Assembly: GCA_018061205.1 (NCBI GenBank)
Contig: JAGOUP010000007.1
Location: forward strand, 1 to 14,880
Origin: Candidatus Levyibacteriota bacterium
GTDB lineage: Bacteria; Patescibacteriota; Microgenomatia; Levybacterales; UBA12049
Length of the DNA stretch: 14,880 bases
Direction of reading: 5' to 3'
Numbering within the stretch: position 1 is the stretch's first letter; each line of letters starts with the position of its first letter. Position numbers and translations under genes: made by a program. Positions 4,865 to 12,131 of the stretch are shown one piece after another. Below the pieces are notes generated by a model. The model saw nothing but the letters and a program-made list of their open reading frames with translations, was not told where the DNA came from and ran no database searches.

Positions 4865-6232
4865 ATGAAAGCACGAATACTTCCACACAATAGAGATGCA
4901 GAACAAAGTGTTCTCGGAGCAATTTTTATTGATAAAGATGCCATAGGGCTTATCTCTGCACTTCTTTCACCGAAAGATTTTTATGATGACATGCATGCGA
5001 TCATTTATGAAGCGATGCTGCAATTGTATGAAGACCGAAAGTCTATTGATATTTTAACGATTACAGCATTTCTCAAAAAAAAGAAGTTATTAGATAAAAT
5101 TGATGCGTCATATTTAACGGATCTCGTCAATGGAGTGCCTACTGCAGCAAATATTGAACAGTATGCACAGTTGATCAAAGAAGCAGCGACAAAACGATTT
5201 TTAATCCAATCAGGAACACATATCGTGGAGCTAGGGTTTGATGATCAGCAGGAAATACGAGAAATTATCGATGCAGCAGAGTCTTCGATCTTTTCTATCT
5301 CCCAAGGACATACGATAAAAGGATTTATTCATATCAAAGATTCATTAGCAGCCAGTTTCGACAAGATTGATGAGTTACATAAAAAGGGTGCTGGTTTACG
5401 AGGCATAAAAACAGGATTTATGGATTTAGATAATACACTTTCAGGGTTACAAAATTCAAATTTGATTATTTTGGCTGCCCGACCAGGACAAGGAAAAACA
5501 GCAATGGCTGTCAATATCGCACAACATGTTGGCGTTGTTGAAAAACAACCTGTCGCCATTTTCTCTTTGGAAATGAGTCAAGAAGAACTGGTTGATCGGT
5601 TACTCGTTGGCCAAGCAGATGTTGATGCATGGAGGTTAAAAACAGGAAAGTTGAATGAAAATGATTTTAGCAAATTATCAGAAGCGATGGGACAACTGGC
5701 TGATGCCAAAATATACATAGATGATACACCAGGTATTACGGTATCAGAAATGAGAACAAAAGCAAGAAGACTCCAAATGGAACATGGGATATCACTGGTT
5801 ATTGTTGACTATTTACAACTTGTCAATCCTGGTCGGCGCTATGACAGTCGAGTACAAGAAGTTGGCGTGATATCACAAGCAATGAAGAATTTAGCGAGAG
5901 AGTTGAAAGTGCCAGTTATTGCGCTCTCACAGCTCTCACGTGCCATTGAGCATCGAGCAGGGGACAAGAGACCACAATTGGCTGATCTGCGTGAATCTGG
6001 ATCTATCGAGCAAGATGCAGACGTGGTTATGTTTTTATATAGACCAGAGGATGAAATGACACCAACAGTAAATTACAAACTCCTCATAGCAAAGCATCGA
6101 AATGGCGCAACAGGAGAAATTGATTTATTATTTAGAGGAGACAGAATCAAATTCTACAGCATGTCAAAAGCCAGACCAGAAGAATCCCCACCACCCACAT
6201 CGAAAGCCACACAAGAGAATTTGTTATCTTAA
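4865..6232 (+). CDS. dnaB: Replicative DNA helicase DnaB
   Basis: A 455-residue, full-length DnaB, the hexameric 5'-3' helicase that unwinds DNA at the replication fork and binds primase. The N-terminal domain (about 5-105) opens with the family signature PHNRDAEQSVLGAIFID, and a linker follows (about 150-185). The RecA-like motor carries Walker A ARPGQGKT (205-212), the catalytic glutamate in SLEMS (E236), Walker B LVIVDYLQL (311-319), the LSQLSR segment (355-360), DLRESGSIEQDAD (374-386) and the arginine-finger stretch KHRNGATG (410-417). There is no intein, although DnaB is a common intein host. The C-terminal tail is short and Pro/Ser-rich. The ATG has only a weak AAAG upstream. It stands 45 bases after the MBL-like gene and is followed by a tRNA on the opposite strand. 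Confidence 0.97.
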   Translation: MKARILPHNRDAEQSVLGAIFIDKDAIGLISALLSPKDFYDDMHAIIYEAMLQLYEDRKSIDILTITAFLKKKKLLDKIDASYLTDLVNGVPTAANIEQYAQLIKEAATKRFLIQSGTHIVELGFDDQQEIREIIDAAESSIFSISQGHTIKGFIHIKDSLAASFDKIDELHKKGAGLRGIKTGFMDLDNTLSGLQNSNLIILAARPGQGKTAMAVNIAQHVGVVEKQPVAIFSLEMSQEELVDRLLVGQADVDAWRLKTGKLNENDFSKLSEAMGQLADAKIYIDDTPGITVSEMRTKARRLQMEHGISLVIVDYLQLVNPGRRYDSRVQEVGVISQAMKNLARELKVPVIALSQLSRAIEHRAGDKRPQLADLRESGSIEQDADVVMFLYRPEDEMTPTVNYKLLIAKHRNGATGEIDLLFRGDRIKFYSMSKARPEESPPPTSKATQENLLS

Positions 6233-6242
6233 ACTAATGATG

Positions 6243-6326
6243 TGCCGCGGGAGAGAGTCGAACTCTCACGTCCATTATAGACAAAGGTTTTTGAGACCTT
6301 CGTGTCTGCCATTCCACCACCGCGGC
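6243..6326 (-). tRNA. tRNA-Leu (anticodon CAA)
   Basis: An 84-nt cloverleaf on the minus strand. The acceptor arms GCCGCGG/CCGCGGC pair perfectly, with A as discriminator base at 6243. The anticodon stem AAGGT/ACCTT closes the loop CTCAAAA, giving anticodon CAA (codon UUG). The T arm is GAGAG-TTCGACT-CTCTC. A long variable arm (GTC-TATAAT-GGAC) marks a class II tRNA and fits leucine. The 3' CCA is not encoded (CAT follows the discriminator), so it must be added by CCA nucleotidyltransferase. Confidence 0.95.
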
Positions 6327-6342
6327 TAGTTGTTTAAATCAC

Positions 6343-6375
6343 TTGTCATCCTGAACTTGTTTCAGGATCTAGTTT
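6343..6375. repeat. Dispersed palindromic repeat, intergenic copy next to tRNA-Leu
   Basis: The 33 bases are identical to 2826-2858: ATCCTGAA (6348-6355), CTTGT, TTCAGGAT (6361-6368), then CTAGTTT. The copy lies 16 bases upstream of the tRNA 5' end and would be within the tRNA primary transcript if the promoter at 6395-6423 is used. Confidence 0.8.
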
Positions 6376-6404
6376 TTGCATTTTGAACTACTGTATTATA
6401 TACT
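6375..6404 (+). promoter_or_regulatory. Possible promoter for the M1 aminopeptidase
   Basis: TTTGCA (6375-6380), an 18-base spacer and TATACT (6399-6404) lie ahead of the ATG at 6432, with a predicted start near 6411. The -35 is weak and partly inside the repeat edge. The -10 overlaps the opposing -10 of the tRNA promoter. Confidence 0.4.
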
Positions 6405-6423
6405 TTCGAAGATCATACTTCAA
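6395..6423 (-). promoter_or_regulatory. Promoter for tRNA-Leu
   Basis: TTGAAG (6423-6418), a 17-base spacer and a perfect TATAAT (6400-6395) on the minus strand predict a start near 6388, giving a 5' leader of about 62 nt to be removed by RNase P. The leader would contain the palindromic repeat. Confidence 0.6.
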
Positions 6424-6431
6424 TTCCAGCT

Positions 6432-9005
6432 ATGAAAACAACTAAGACACCAAATATTCGGCTTTCTCAGGATATTGAGCCAACTCGGTACAAACTCTTT
6501 TTAAAACCTAATTTAGAAACATTTCTCTTTACAGGGGAAGAAACAATTACTATTATACTTCACAAACCTACCAAGACAATTATTCTGCATTCAGTTGATT
6601 TGAAAATCAAAAATGTTGTGTGGAGAGATGCGAATAATACTGTACAAAAAGGAACAGTTTCCTATGACAAAAAAACTGAAACAGCCATTTTTACCTTTTC
6701 AAAACCCTTAGCAACAGGAGTAGGGGAGTTATCACTTTCCTTCTCAGGAGTATTGGGAGAAAACTTACGAGGATTTTATAGAAGTAAATATACCGTGAAC
6801 GGAGAAGAGTTCTATATGGCGACCACACAGTTTGAATCAACCGATGCGAGGCGAGCGTTTCCATCATTTGATGAACCAGCTTTCAAAGCTATTTTTGATG
6901 TGACGCTGCAAATTCCTCCGTTAACTACAGCTATTTCCAACACGTTAGAAACAGATATTATCGAACATGAAGGGGGATACAAAGTAGTTAATTTTGCTCC
7001 AACTCCCAAAATGTCTACATATCTTTTAGCATTTGTTGTCGGACAATTTGAATATATTGAAAAAAAGACAAAAAAAGGCGTTATCGTTCGAGTGTTTACA
7101 ACACCAGGAAAGAAAAAACAAGGAGAATTTGCTTTGGATGTAGCAGTGCGTTGTTTGGAGTTTTATGAAGACTATTTTGCTATTGCGTATCCACTTCCTG
7201 TATTAGATTTGATTGCTGTTCCTGATTTTGCTGCTGGTGCTATGGAGAATTGGGGAGCAGTTACCTATCGCGAAACAGCGATTTTGGTTGATGATGTCCA
7301 CTCTTCAGCTGCGAACAAACAATGGGTAGCACTCGTCGTTGCTCATGAATTGGCCCATATGTGGTTTGGCGATTTGGTAACGATGGAGTGGTGGACGCAT
7401 TTGTGGCTCAATGAAGGATTTGCGTCATATATTGAATATTTGGCTGTTGATGAACTATTCCCAGAGTGGGATATGTGGACACAATTTGTACAGTTAGATC
7501 ATGCAGGAGCGTTATCACTAGATGGACTAAAAAATACCCATGCTATTGAGATAGATGTTCATCATCCTGATGAAATTAGTGAGATTTTTGACGCAGTGAG
7601 TTATGCCAAAGGTGCGTCTGTTATTCGTATGCTGGCAGCATACCTAGGTAAAAATGATTTCAGAGATGGATTGAGAACATATCTGAAAGAACATTCGTAT
7701 GCAAATGCTGCAACAGTCGATTTATGGGCAGCATTTGAGGAAGTGAGTGGTAAGCCTGTGCGGTCGATGATGCAAAATTGGACGAGAAAACCAGGATATC
7801 CCTTTATTCGAATCAAAGAAAAAGGAAAAGATTTGCAACTAACACAACAACGTTATTTTTCCAGTAGTGTTGCTGCAAGAGAGGAGAAAGATACAACGGT
7901 TTGGTCAATCCCTTTCTCTGTTGTAACAAAAAAAGAAAATGAGTCTGCGACATACTTTATGGATGCAAAATCATTACATATTCCCAAACCTGAGGGAGAA
8001 TCATGGATGAAATTGAATAAGGAAGAGACAAGTTTTATTCGAGTCGATTACCCGACAAGCTTTTTACAAAAATTAGCAAACCCTATTGCTGAGAAAAAAC
8101 TTTCAGCTGTTGATCGATTTGGTATCATCAGAGACGCATTTGATCTTTCACAGACTGGATATCTTCCCACATCTGAAGCATTATCTCTGGTTGCACACTA
8201 CAAGGATGAAGATAACTATATTGTTTGGTCGGAGATTGCATCACAACTAGGATCGATAAAAAATCTCATCAGTGATAAACCATATTTTGATCAATTTTTA
8301 GTTTTTGCAGAAAAGCTTTTTACACCGATTGCTCATCATATGGGGTGGGAGAAAAAAAAGGGAGAGCCACATACGCACATTCTGCTTCGAAGTTTAGCGC
8401 TCTTTAGTTCGGGTTTTTATGGAAATAAAGAAATTATAAAAAAAGCGCAAACAATGTTTGAAAAACTACAAAAAGACAAGACTCCTATAGAAGCTGATAT
8501 ACGTAGTGTTGTCTATAATTTGGTTGCGAAAAATGGGGGAGAGAAGGAGTACTCCTTATTTGAACAGATGTACCACAAAGAACCGATGCAAGAAGAAAAA
8601 GAACGACTGAGTAAAGCGCTTTGTTTCTTTAGTGATAAAAAACTGTTACAAAAAGCATTGAAATTTAGTTTTTCCGATGCTGTACGTCTCCAAGATTCGT
8701 TTATTATGGTGACCTATGTCTGGATGAATCCGAAAGGGAAGGTATTGGCATGGGAGTTTGTGCAGCAGCATTGGGACGACATTTTGAGAAAATACGGAGC
8801 CGGAGGACACCTATTACCACGATTTATTAGTCCAGCCAAAGTATTTTCATCAAAAGAAAAAGCAGCCGAAGTGAGAGCGTTTTTCAAAGCACACAAAGCT
8901 CCAGGTGCACAACGAACAGTCGAGCAAGTCATCGAGAAAATCTACGCAAACCATGAATGGCTCTCTAAAGATGAGCAGGGCATCAAGCAATTCTTGCACG
9001 TATAG
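6432..9005 (+). CDS. M1 family zinc aminopeptidase (PepN/puromycin-sensitive type)
   Basis: An 857-residue enzyme with the full M1 layout: N-terminal beta saddle (about 8-205), thermolysin-like catalytic domain (about 206-450), beta sandwich (about 455-550) and a helical C-terminal ERAP1-like domain (about 560-857). The exopeptidase motif GAMEN is at 269-273. The zinc site is HELAH (H305, E306, H309) with E328 in LNEGF eighteen residues later. Y391 in VSYAKG is the transition-state tyrosine. It removes N-terminal residues from peptides; no signal peptide is visible, so it is probably cytosolic and works with the M24 peptidase in peptide recycling. Length matches the family. The start has no Shine-Dalgarno but the next in-frame ATG is far inside the domain. 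It stands alone between the tRNA and efp. Confidence 0.95.
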   Translation: MKTTKTPNIRLSQDIEPTRYKLFLKPNLETFLFTGEETITIILHKPTKTIILHSVDLKIKNVVWRDANNTVQKGTVSYDKKTETAIFTFSKPLATGVGELSLSFSGVLGENLRGFYRSKYTVNGEEFYMATTQFESTDARRAFPSFDEPAFKAIFDVTLQIPPLTTAISNTLETDIIEHEGGYKVVNFAPTPKMSTYLLAFVVGQFEYIEKKTKKGVIVRVFTTPGKKKQGEFALDVAVRCLEFYEDYFAIAYPLPVLDLIAVPDFAAGAMENWGAVTYRETAILVDDVHSSAANKQWVALVVAHELAHMWFGDLVTMEWWTHLWLNEGFASYIEYLAVDELFPEWDMWTQFVQLDHAGALSLDGLKNTHAIEIDVHHPDEISEIFDAVSYAKGASVIRMLAAYLGKNDFRDGLRTYLKEHSYANAATVDLWAAFEEVSGKPVRSMMQNWTRKPGYPFIRIKEKGKDLQLTQQRYFSSSVAAREEKDTTVWSIPFSVVTKKENESATYFMDAKSLHIPKPEGESWMKLNKEETSFIRVDYPTSFLQKLANPIAEKKLSAVDRFGIIRDAFDLSQTGYLPTSEALSLVAHYKDEDNYIVWSEIASQLGSIKNLISDKPYFDQFLVFAEKLFTPIAHHMGWEKKKGEPHTHILLRSLALFSSGFYGNKEIIKKAQTMFEKLQKDKTPIEADIRSVVYNLVAKNGGEKEYSLFEQMYHKEPMQEEKERLSKALCFFSDKKLLQKALKFSFSDAVRLQDSFIMVTYVWMNPKGKVLAWEFVQQHWDDILRKYGAGGHLLPRFISPAKVFSSKEKAAEVRAFFKAHKAPGAQRTVEQVIEKIYANHEWLSKDEQGIKQFLHV

Positions 9006-9052
9006 TTTCCTTACTTTACCCTTGGCGCTTTCCCCTAGACCCTTGTATATGC

Positions 9053-9058
9053 TAAAAT
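9053..9058 (+). promoter_or_regulatory. -10 element for efp, suggesting a leaderless mRNA
   Basis: TAAAAT ends six bases before the efp ATG at 9065, so transcription would start at or next to the start codon. No convincing -35 is seen 16-18 bases upstream, and there is no Shine-Dalgarno. Confidence 0.4.
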
Positions 9059-9064
9059 AGCATC

Positions 9065-9622
9065 ATGATTGGTGTTACAGAACTTCGAAATGGGAGTGTT
9101 TATGAAGATCAGGGGGATATTCTTATTGTGCTTTCCTATGAGCATATCAAAATGGGGCGGGGCAGTGCCAACATCAAAGTAAAGGTGAAAAACGTACGAA
9201 ATGGTGCCACATTGATCAAAAGTTTTATCAATGGAGCGAGAGTAAATAATTTGCAAATTGCCAAAAAAGACGTTCAATTCTTATACAAAGACGATACAGA
9301 TGCGTATTTTATGAATCCGATCACCTTTGAGCAATTAACCATTCCGTTAACAGTTATTGGGGAACATGAATATCTCAAAGAGGGACATGATTTTAACGTG
9401 AGCTTTTTAGGTGATGAAGCACTCTCTATTACCTTTCCTCCCAAAATGGAATTTACCATTGCTGATACAGGGCCATCACTACGGGGAAATAGTGCAACAA
9501 ATATCTATAAAGATGCTGTTTTGGACAATGGACTCAAGATTCGTGTGCCACTTTTTTCCAAAATAGGGGATAGAATCCGTATTGATACACGAACAGGAGA
9601 ATATTCCGAAAAGGTTCAATAG
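9065..9622 (+). CDS. efp: Elongation factor P
   Basis: A 185-residue protein with the three-domain plan of EF-P: a KOW-like domain I (about 1-64), an OB domain II (about 68-125, with the QFLYKDDTDAYFMN signature at 71-84) and an OB domain III (about 128-185, with GNSATNIYKDAVLDNG and the ending RIDTRTGEY). EF-P enters the ribosome E site and rescues stalling at proline stretches. The domain I tip that reaches the peptidyl-transferase centre reads KMGRG (29-33), with R32 where other bacteria have a modified Lys or Arg. The usual KPG is changed to KMG. The gene is first in a tight plus-strand set with an Lgt-like protein (12-base gap) and an RluA-type synthase (2-base gap), linking it to other translation functions. 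Confidence 0.95.
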   Translation: MIGVTELRNGSVYEDQGDILIVLSYEHIKMGRGSANIKVKVKNVRNGATLIKSFINGARVNNLQIAKKDVQFLYKDDTDAYFMNPITFEQLTIPLTVIGEHEYLKEGHDFNVSFLGDEALSITFPPKMEFTIADTGPSLRGNSATNIYKDAVLDNGLKIRVPLFSKIGDRIRIDTRTGEYSEKVQ

Positions 9623-9634
9623 GTACGCCCATAC

Positions 9635-10324
9635 ATGCAATATTTTATTTTTTTACTACTGGTTTGTTTTATTATCTTCCTTTTTACTCTGTTTGTTCTT
9701 TGTCGAGATGATTTTGTTCTTTTCAAAAAAAATGTAGACATGGAAAAGGTATTTAATGTTGCCTTTCTCGTTGGTCTCGTTGGACTCTTTTTTAGTAGAG
9801 TTGTGTATGTCATTTTATTTTTTAAACCGCTTTTTTTGCATCCGTTAGTATTTTTTCTTTTTCCGTATTTCCCAGGGCTTTCTTTACCGGGAGGGCTTTT
9901 GGGTGGTTCATTAGCATTGTTGTTTTTTCTCAAAGGGAAAAAATATCCTGAAGGAAGACTGTTTGATTTTTTTATCTTGAGCGCAACGATTGCTATTATT
10001 ATTGGAGAGATTGTGATGAGTATCGTTTTATATGTTGGGACAAAGCAACTCGCTATTGCCTATATCGTTGATGCGGTGGTGCTATTTCTTATTTTTCTTT
10101 TCACATTTCGTGTCTTTAAAAAACATACCCTCAAAGAGGGGGGTGTCGGACTTTTTCTGATGATGCTGATGAGTTTGTTATACATTGGTACTGCATTCTT
10201 GCAAAAGTTTAGTGATGTGAGTCTTTTGTATAAAGAAATTGGGACGTGGAGTGTTTTGTTTCTTCTCTCTTTTATTTTATTCTTACGTCAGGAGTCATTT
10301 TTCTCCTTTTTTGCTAAAAAATAA
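9635..10324 (+). CDS. Lgt-like polytopic membrane protein lacking the catalytic motifs
   Basis: A 229-residue, strongly hydrophobic protein with about seven helices. It resembles prolipoprotein diacylglyceryl transferase in the middle: a helix with SRVVYVI (54-60, compare the GxRLxYV segment), GLSLPGGLLGG (81-91, compare GMSFHGGLIG), a basic loop KGKKYPEGR and a D111 helix. In true Lgt the next helix carries GRxGNFxNxExxG, and the HGG histidine is essential. Here the histidine is replaced by P85 and the arginine-glycine-asparagine motif is absent (IIIGEIVMSIV), so lipoprotein acylation is unlikely. It may be a divergent relative with another lipid-linked role. It sits 12 bases after efp and 2 bases before the RluA-type gene, so it is probably co-expressed with them. 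The Lgt relation rests on motif resemblance only. Confidence 0.6.
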   Translation: MQYFIFLLLVCFIIFLFTLFVLCRDDFVLFKKNVDMEKVFNVAFLVGLVGLFFSRVVYVILFFKPLFLHPLVFFLFPYFPGLSLPGGLLGGSLALLFFLKGKKYPEGRLFDFFILSATIAIIIGEIVMSIVLYVGTKQLAIAYIVDAVVLFLIFLFTFRVFKKHTLKEGGVGLFLMMLMSLLYIGTAFLQKFSDVSLLYKEIGTWSVLFLLSFILFLRQESFFSFFAKK

Positions 10325-10326
10325 CT

Positions 10327-11112
10327 ATGAATGTTGCTATTCTTTTTGAAGATGATGATGTGCTGGTCTTAAATAAACCCTCCGGTGTTACTGTCAATAC
10401 ATCAGATACAACAACCGGCGAAGAAACACTGCAAAACTTTGTTGAGACCTATCGCCATTTACCTCCCTATGTTAGACCTGAAAAAGTACGTGAGGAGAAA
10501 GAAAGTGGAGAAAAAGTATTTAAAACACCAGAGCAGGAATTTACTGATAGAGCAGGGATTGTTCATCGGTTAGATAAAGAAACCTCTGGAGTTATTTTGG
10601 TTGCTAAAAACGTCCACTCTTTTAGAGATCTGCAATCCCAATTCAAACAGCGTTCAGTTGAAAAAAAATATGTCGCACTTTCCCATGGATTGATCAAACC
10701 AGAGATTGGAGAAATAAATGTTCCGGTTGGAAGACTTCCTTGGAACAGAAAACAATTTGGTGTCATAGCAGATGGACGGGAAGCGCAAACACTGTATAAA
10801 CTTGTCCAAAAATATACGCTCACTATTGCAGGAAAAAAAGAAAACCTTTCATTCGTTGAATTGACACCAAAAACAGGAAGAACACATCAAATACGGGTAC
10901 ATTTAAAATATATTGGGTATCCTATTTTTGCTGATTTTCTCTACGCTGGAAGAAAAACAGCGCGAAATGATCGAAAACTTTTAACACGAGTATTTCTTCA
11001 TGCAGGAACAATCACTTTTGATCATCCAACAAATAAAACCCGCCTTACTTTTGAAGCACCGCTTCCTGAAGAACTACAAAAAGTATTGCAGTTATGTAGT
11101 ATACTAGAATAA
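10327..11112 (+). CDS. RluA-family RNA pseudouridine synthase
   Basis: A 261-residue synthase that converts specific uridines in rRNA or tRNA to pseudouridine. The start FEDDDVLVLNKPSGVTVN (residues 7-24) is the conserved first strand-helix of the RluA catalytic domain. The active-site motif is HRLDKETSG (80-88) with the catalytic aspartate D83, followed by VEKKYVAL (111-118), PKTGRTHQIRVHL (181-193) and FLHAG (223-227). No N-terminal S4 RNA-binding domain is present; the protein begins directly with the catalytic domain, as in the RluA/RluC-like short forms. A charged insertion (about 40-73) lies before the HRLD motif. The exact target base cannot be read from sequence. It follows the Lgt-like gene by two bases and is the last of the efp set. 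Confidence 0.93.
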   Translation: MNVAILFEDDDVLVLNKPSGVTVNTSDTTTGEETLQNFVETYRHLPPYVRPEKVREEKESGEKVFKTPEQEFTDRAGIVHRLDKETSGVILVAKNVHSFRDLQSQFKQRSVEKKYVALSHGLIKPEIGEINVPVGRLPWNRKQFGVIADGREAQTLYKLVQKYTLTIAGKKENLSFVELTPKTGRTHQIRVHLKYIGYPIFADFLYAGRKTARNDRKLLTRVFLHAGTITFDHPTNKTRLTFEAPLPEELQKVLQLCSILE

Positions 11113-11130
11113 GAAGGGTGGTGAATGAAG

Positions 11131-11192
11131 AATTTTTAATTTTCAATTTTTAATGAATTTAGATTTCATTTTAAATTTTAAATTTTAAATTG
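11131..11192. repeat. AT-rich tract with 7-nt tandem and inverted repeats
   Basis: The spacer after the RluA-type gene holds TTTTTAATTTTC-type words, an inverted pair AATGAA (11152-11157)/TTCATT (11165-11170), and three tandem ATTTTAA units (11168-11188). A similar GAATTTTTAATTTAAT word occurs before yebC at about 13162-13177. Nothing codes here. It may be a decayed or low-complexity dispersed repeat or a weak terminator region. Confidence 0.55.
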
Positions 11193-11199
11193 AATTTGT

Positions 11200-11334
11200 A
11201 TGGGTTCAACTGGTTTTTTTAAGGGAGAAAAGAAAAAACAAAAAAAAGGAGGCAAAGAAGCAAAAAATATATTTTCAGACGCTCCTATATTTACTCTCCC
11301 CGAAATGATTTCTAAAAAGAAAAAAGAAAAATAA
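11200..11334 (+). CDS. Small lysine-rich protein, 44 aa, function unknown
   Basis: An ATG at 11200 opens a 44-residue frame ending with TAA at 11332-11334. The protein is extremely basic: a KGEKKKQKKGGKEAKN stretch (residues 8-23), a hydrophobic central patch DAPIFTLPEMI (27-37), then SKKKKEK at the end. It lies 10 bases before the LytR_C protein gene on the same strand, consistent with co-transcription. No Shine-Dalgarno is seen; neighbours often lack one too. The composition (a short FTLPEMI-type motif between lysine blocks) suggests a nucleic-acid- or membrane-surface-binding peptide, but this is inference. The lysine codons also reflect local A-richness, so a spurious frame cannot be excluded. 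Confidence 0.55.
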   Translation: MGSTGFFKGEKKKQKKGGKEAKNIFSDAPIFTLPEMISKKKKEK

Positions 11335-11344
11335 GCAAAAGCGC

Positions 11345-12130
11345 ATGAAACACTCTGTCCCGGGATCTAAAAAGAGCCAAAGTATGCGTATTGTCGGACT
11401 CTTTTGTTTGGCAGTCGGTATTTTGGTATGCGTTTCTCTTTTTTTCAAATTTGCGACTGTTATTGCAAAAAGTACCTTTGATGGACAACATCGCTTTACC
11501 ATCTTGCAAAGAGGAAATCCTGTTCGTTTTTATTCGTTTGCTCCTGATTCCAATACCATTTCTGTCTTGGATGTCGTCACAGAATCAAAAACTCCTGAAA
11601 AACTCATTGCTATTCCGGTTGATACAGCAATAAATGATATGGAGTATCATCCAGATTCAACTGAGGTAGAGGAGTATCTTCGGCATGTGTTCTTTTCAAT
11701 AAATGGTCTGCAAACGAATATGACAGCGCTTGATGTGTTCCGTTTATGGTTATTTTCTCGATCAGTTCATGCAAATGATATCATTGTGGAAAAAATAGAA
11801 GATATTTCCAAGTTTGGGAGACTAAATGCAAAACTCTTTTCAGATGAGACAATTATACAAGAAGATAAAAGTATACAAATTATCAATGCGACAGGGGTTG
11901 TGGGTGTAGGAAATGATTTTTCTGAACAATTGAGTACTATTGGAGGAAATGTTATTTCTGTAACTACAGCACGCAAAATAGTACCAAAAACAATCATTCA
12001 GTATTATGGAGAATCGTCCTACACACTACAAAAAATAGAGAAAATGCTCCATAAAAAGGCAACATCACTGCAGAAACAGGGTATTTCTGATATTATAATT
12101 ATCTTAGGAAAGGATAGTGTACAACCATAA
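11345..12130 (+). CDS. Membrane-anchored LytR_C domain protein
   Basis: A 261-residue protein with a basic start, one transmembrane helix (about 15-38) and a large outer part. The C-terminal domain (about 177-256) begins IQIINATGVVGVGNDFSEQL and fits the LytR_C (LytR/CpsA/Psr C-terminal) pattern: hydrophobic strand, N-x-T/S-G-x-x-G turn, amphipathic helix, GGNVISV strand and a closing ISDIIIILGKD strand. The catalytic LCP domain that attaches teichoic-acid-type polymers is absent; stand-alone LytR_C proteins of this kind are common in CPR genomes but have no assigned activity. The middle section (about 48-165) is not recognised. It follows the lysine-rich mini-gene by 10 bases and is followed at once by a small membrane protein gene. 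No Shine-Dalgarno is apparent. Confidence 0.72.
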   Translation: MKHSVPGSKKSQSMRIVGLFCLAVGILVCVSLFFKFATVIAKSTFDGQHRFTILQRGNPVRFYSFAPDSNTISVLDVVTESKTPEKLIAIPVDTAINDMEYHPDSTEVEEYLRHVFFSINGLQTNMTALDVFRLWLFSRSVHANDIIVEKIEDISKFGRLNAKLFSDETIIQEDKSIQIINATGVVGVGNDFSEQLSTIGGNVISVTTARKIVPKTIIQYYGESSYTLQKIEKMLHKKATSLQKQGISDIIIILGKDSVQP

Positions 12131-12131
12131 T

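Noticed and set aside
4865..6232. Intein in DnaB
   Set aside because: DnaB is a frequent intein host, but the helicase motifs run continuously with normal spacing and a normal total length.
12117..12131. GTG start for the small membrane protein
   Set aside because: An AGGA stands at a good distance, but the ATG at 12132 gives a more typical N-terminus directly before the helix and neighbours do not depend on Shine-Dalgarno sites; kept only as an alternative.
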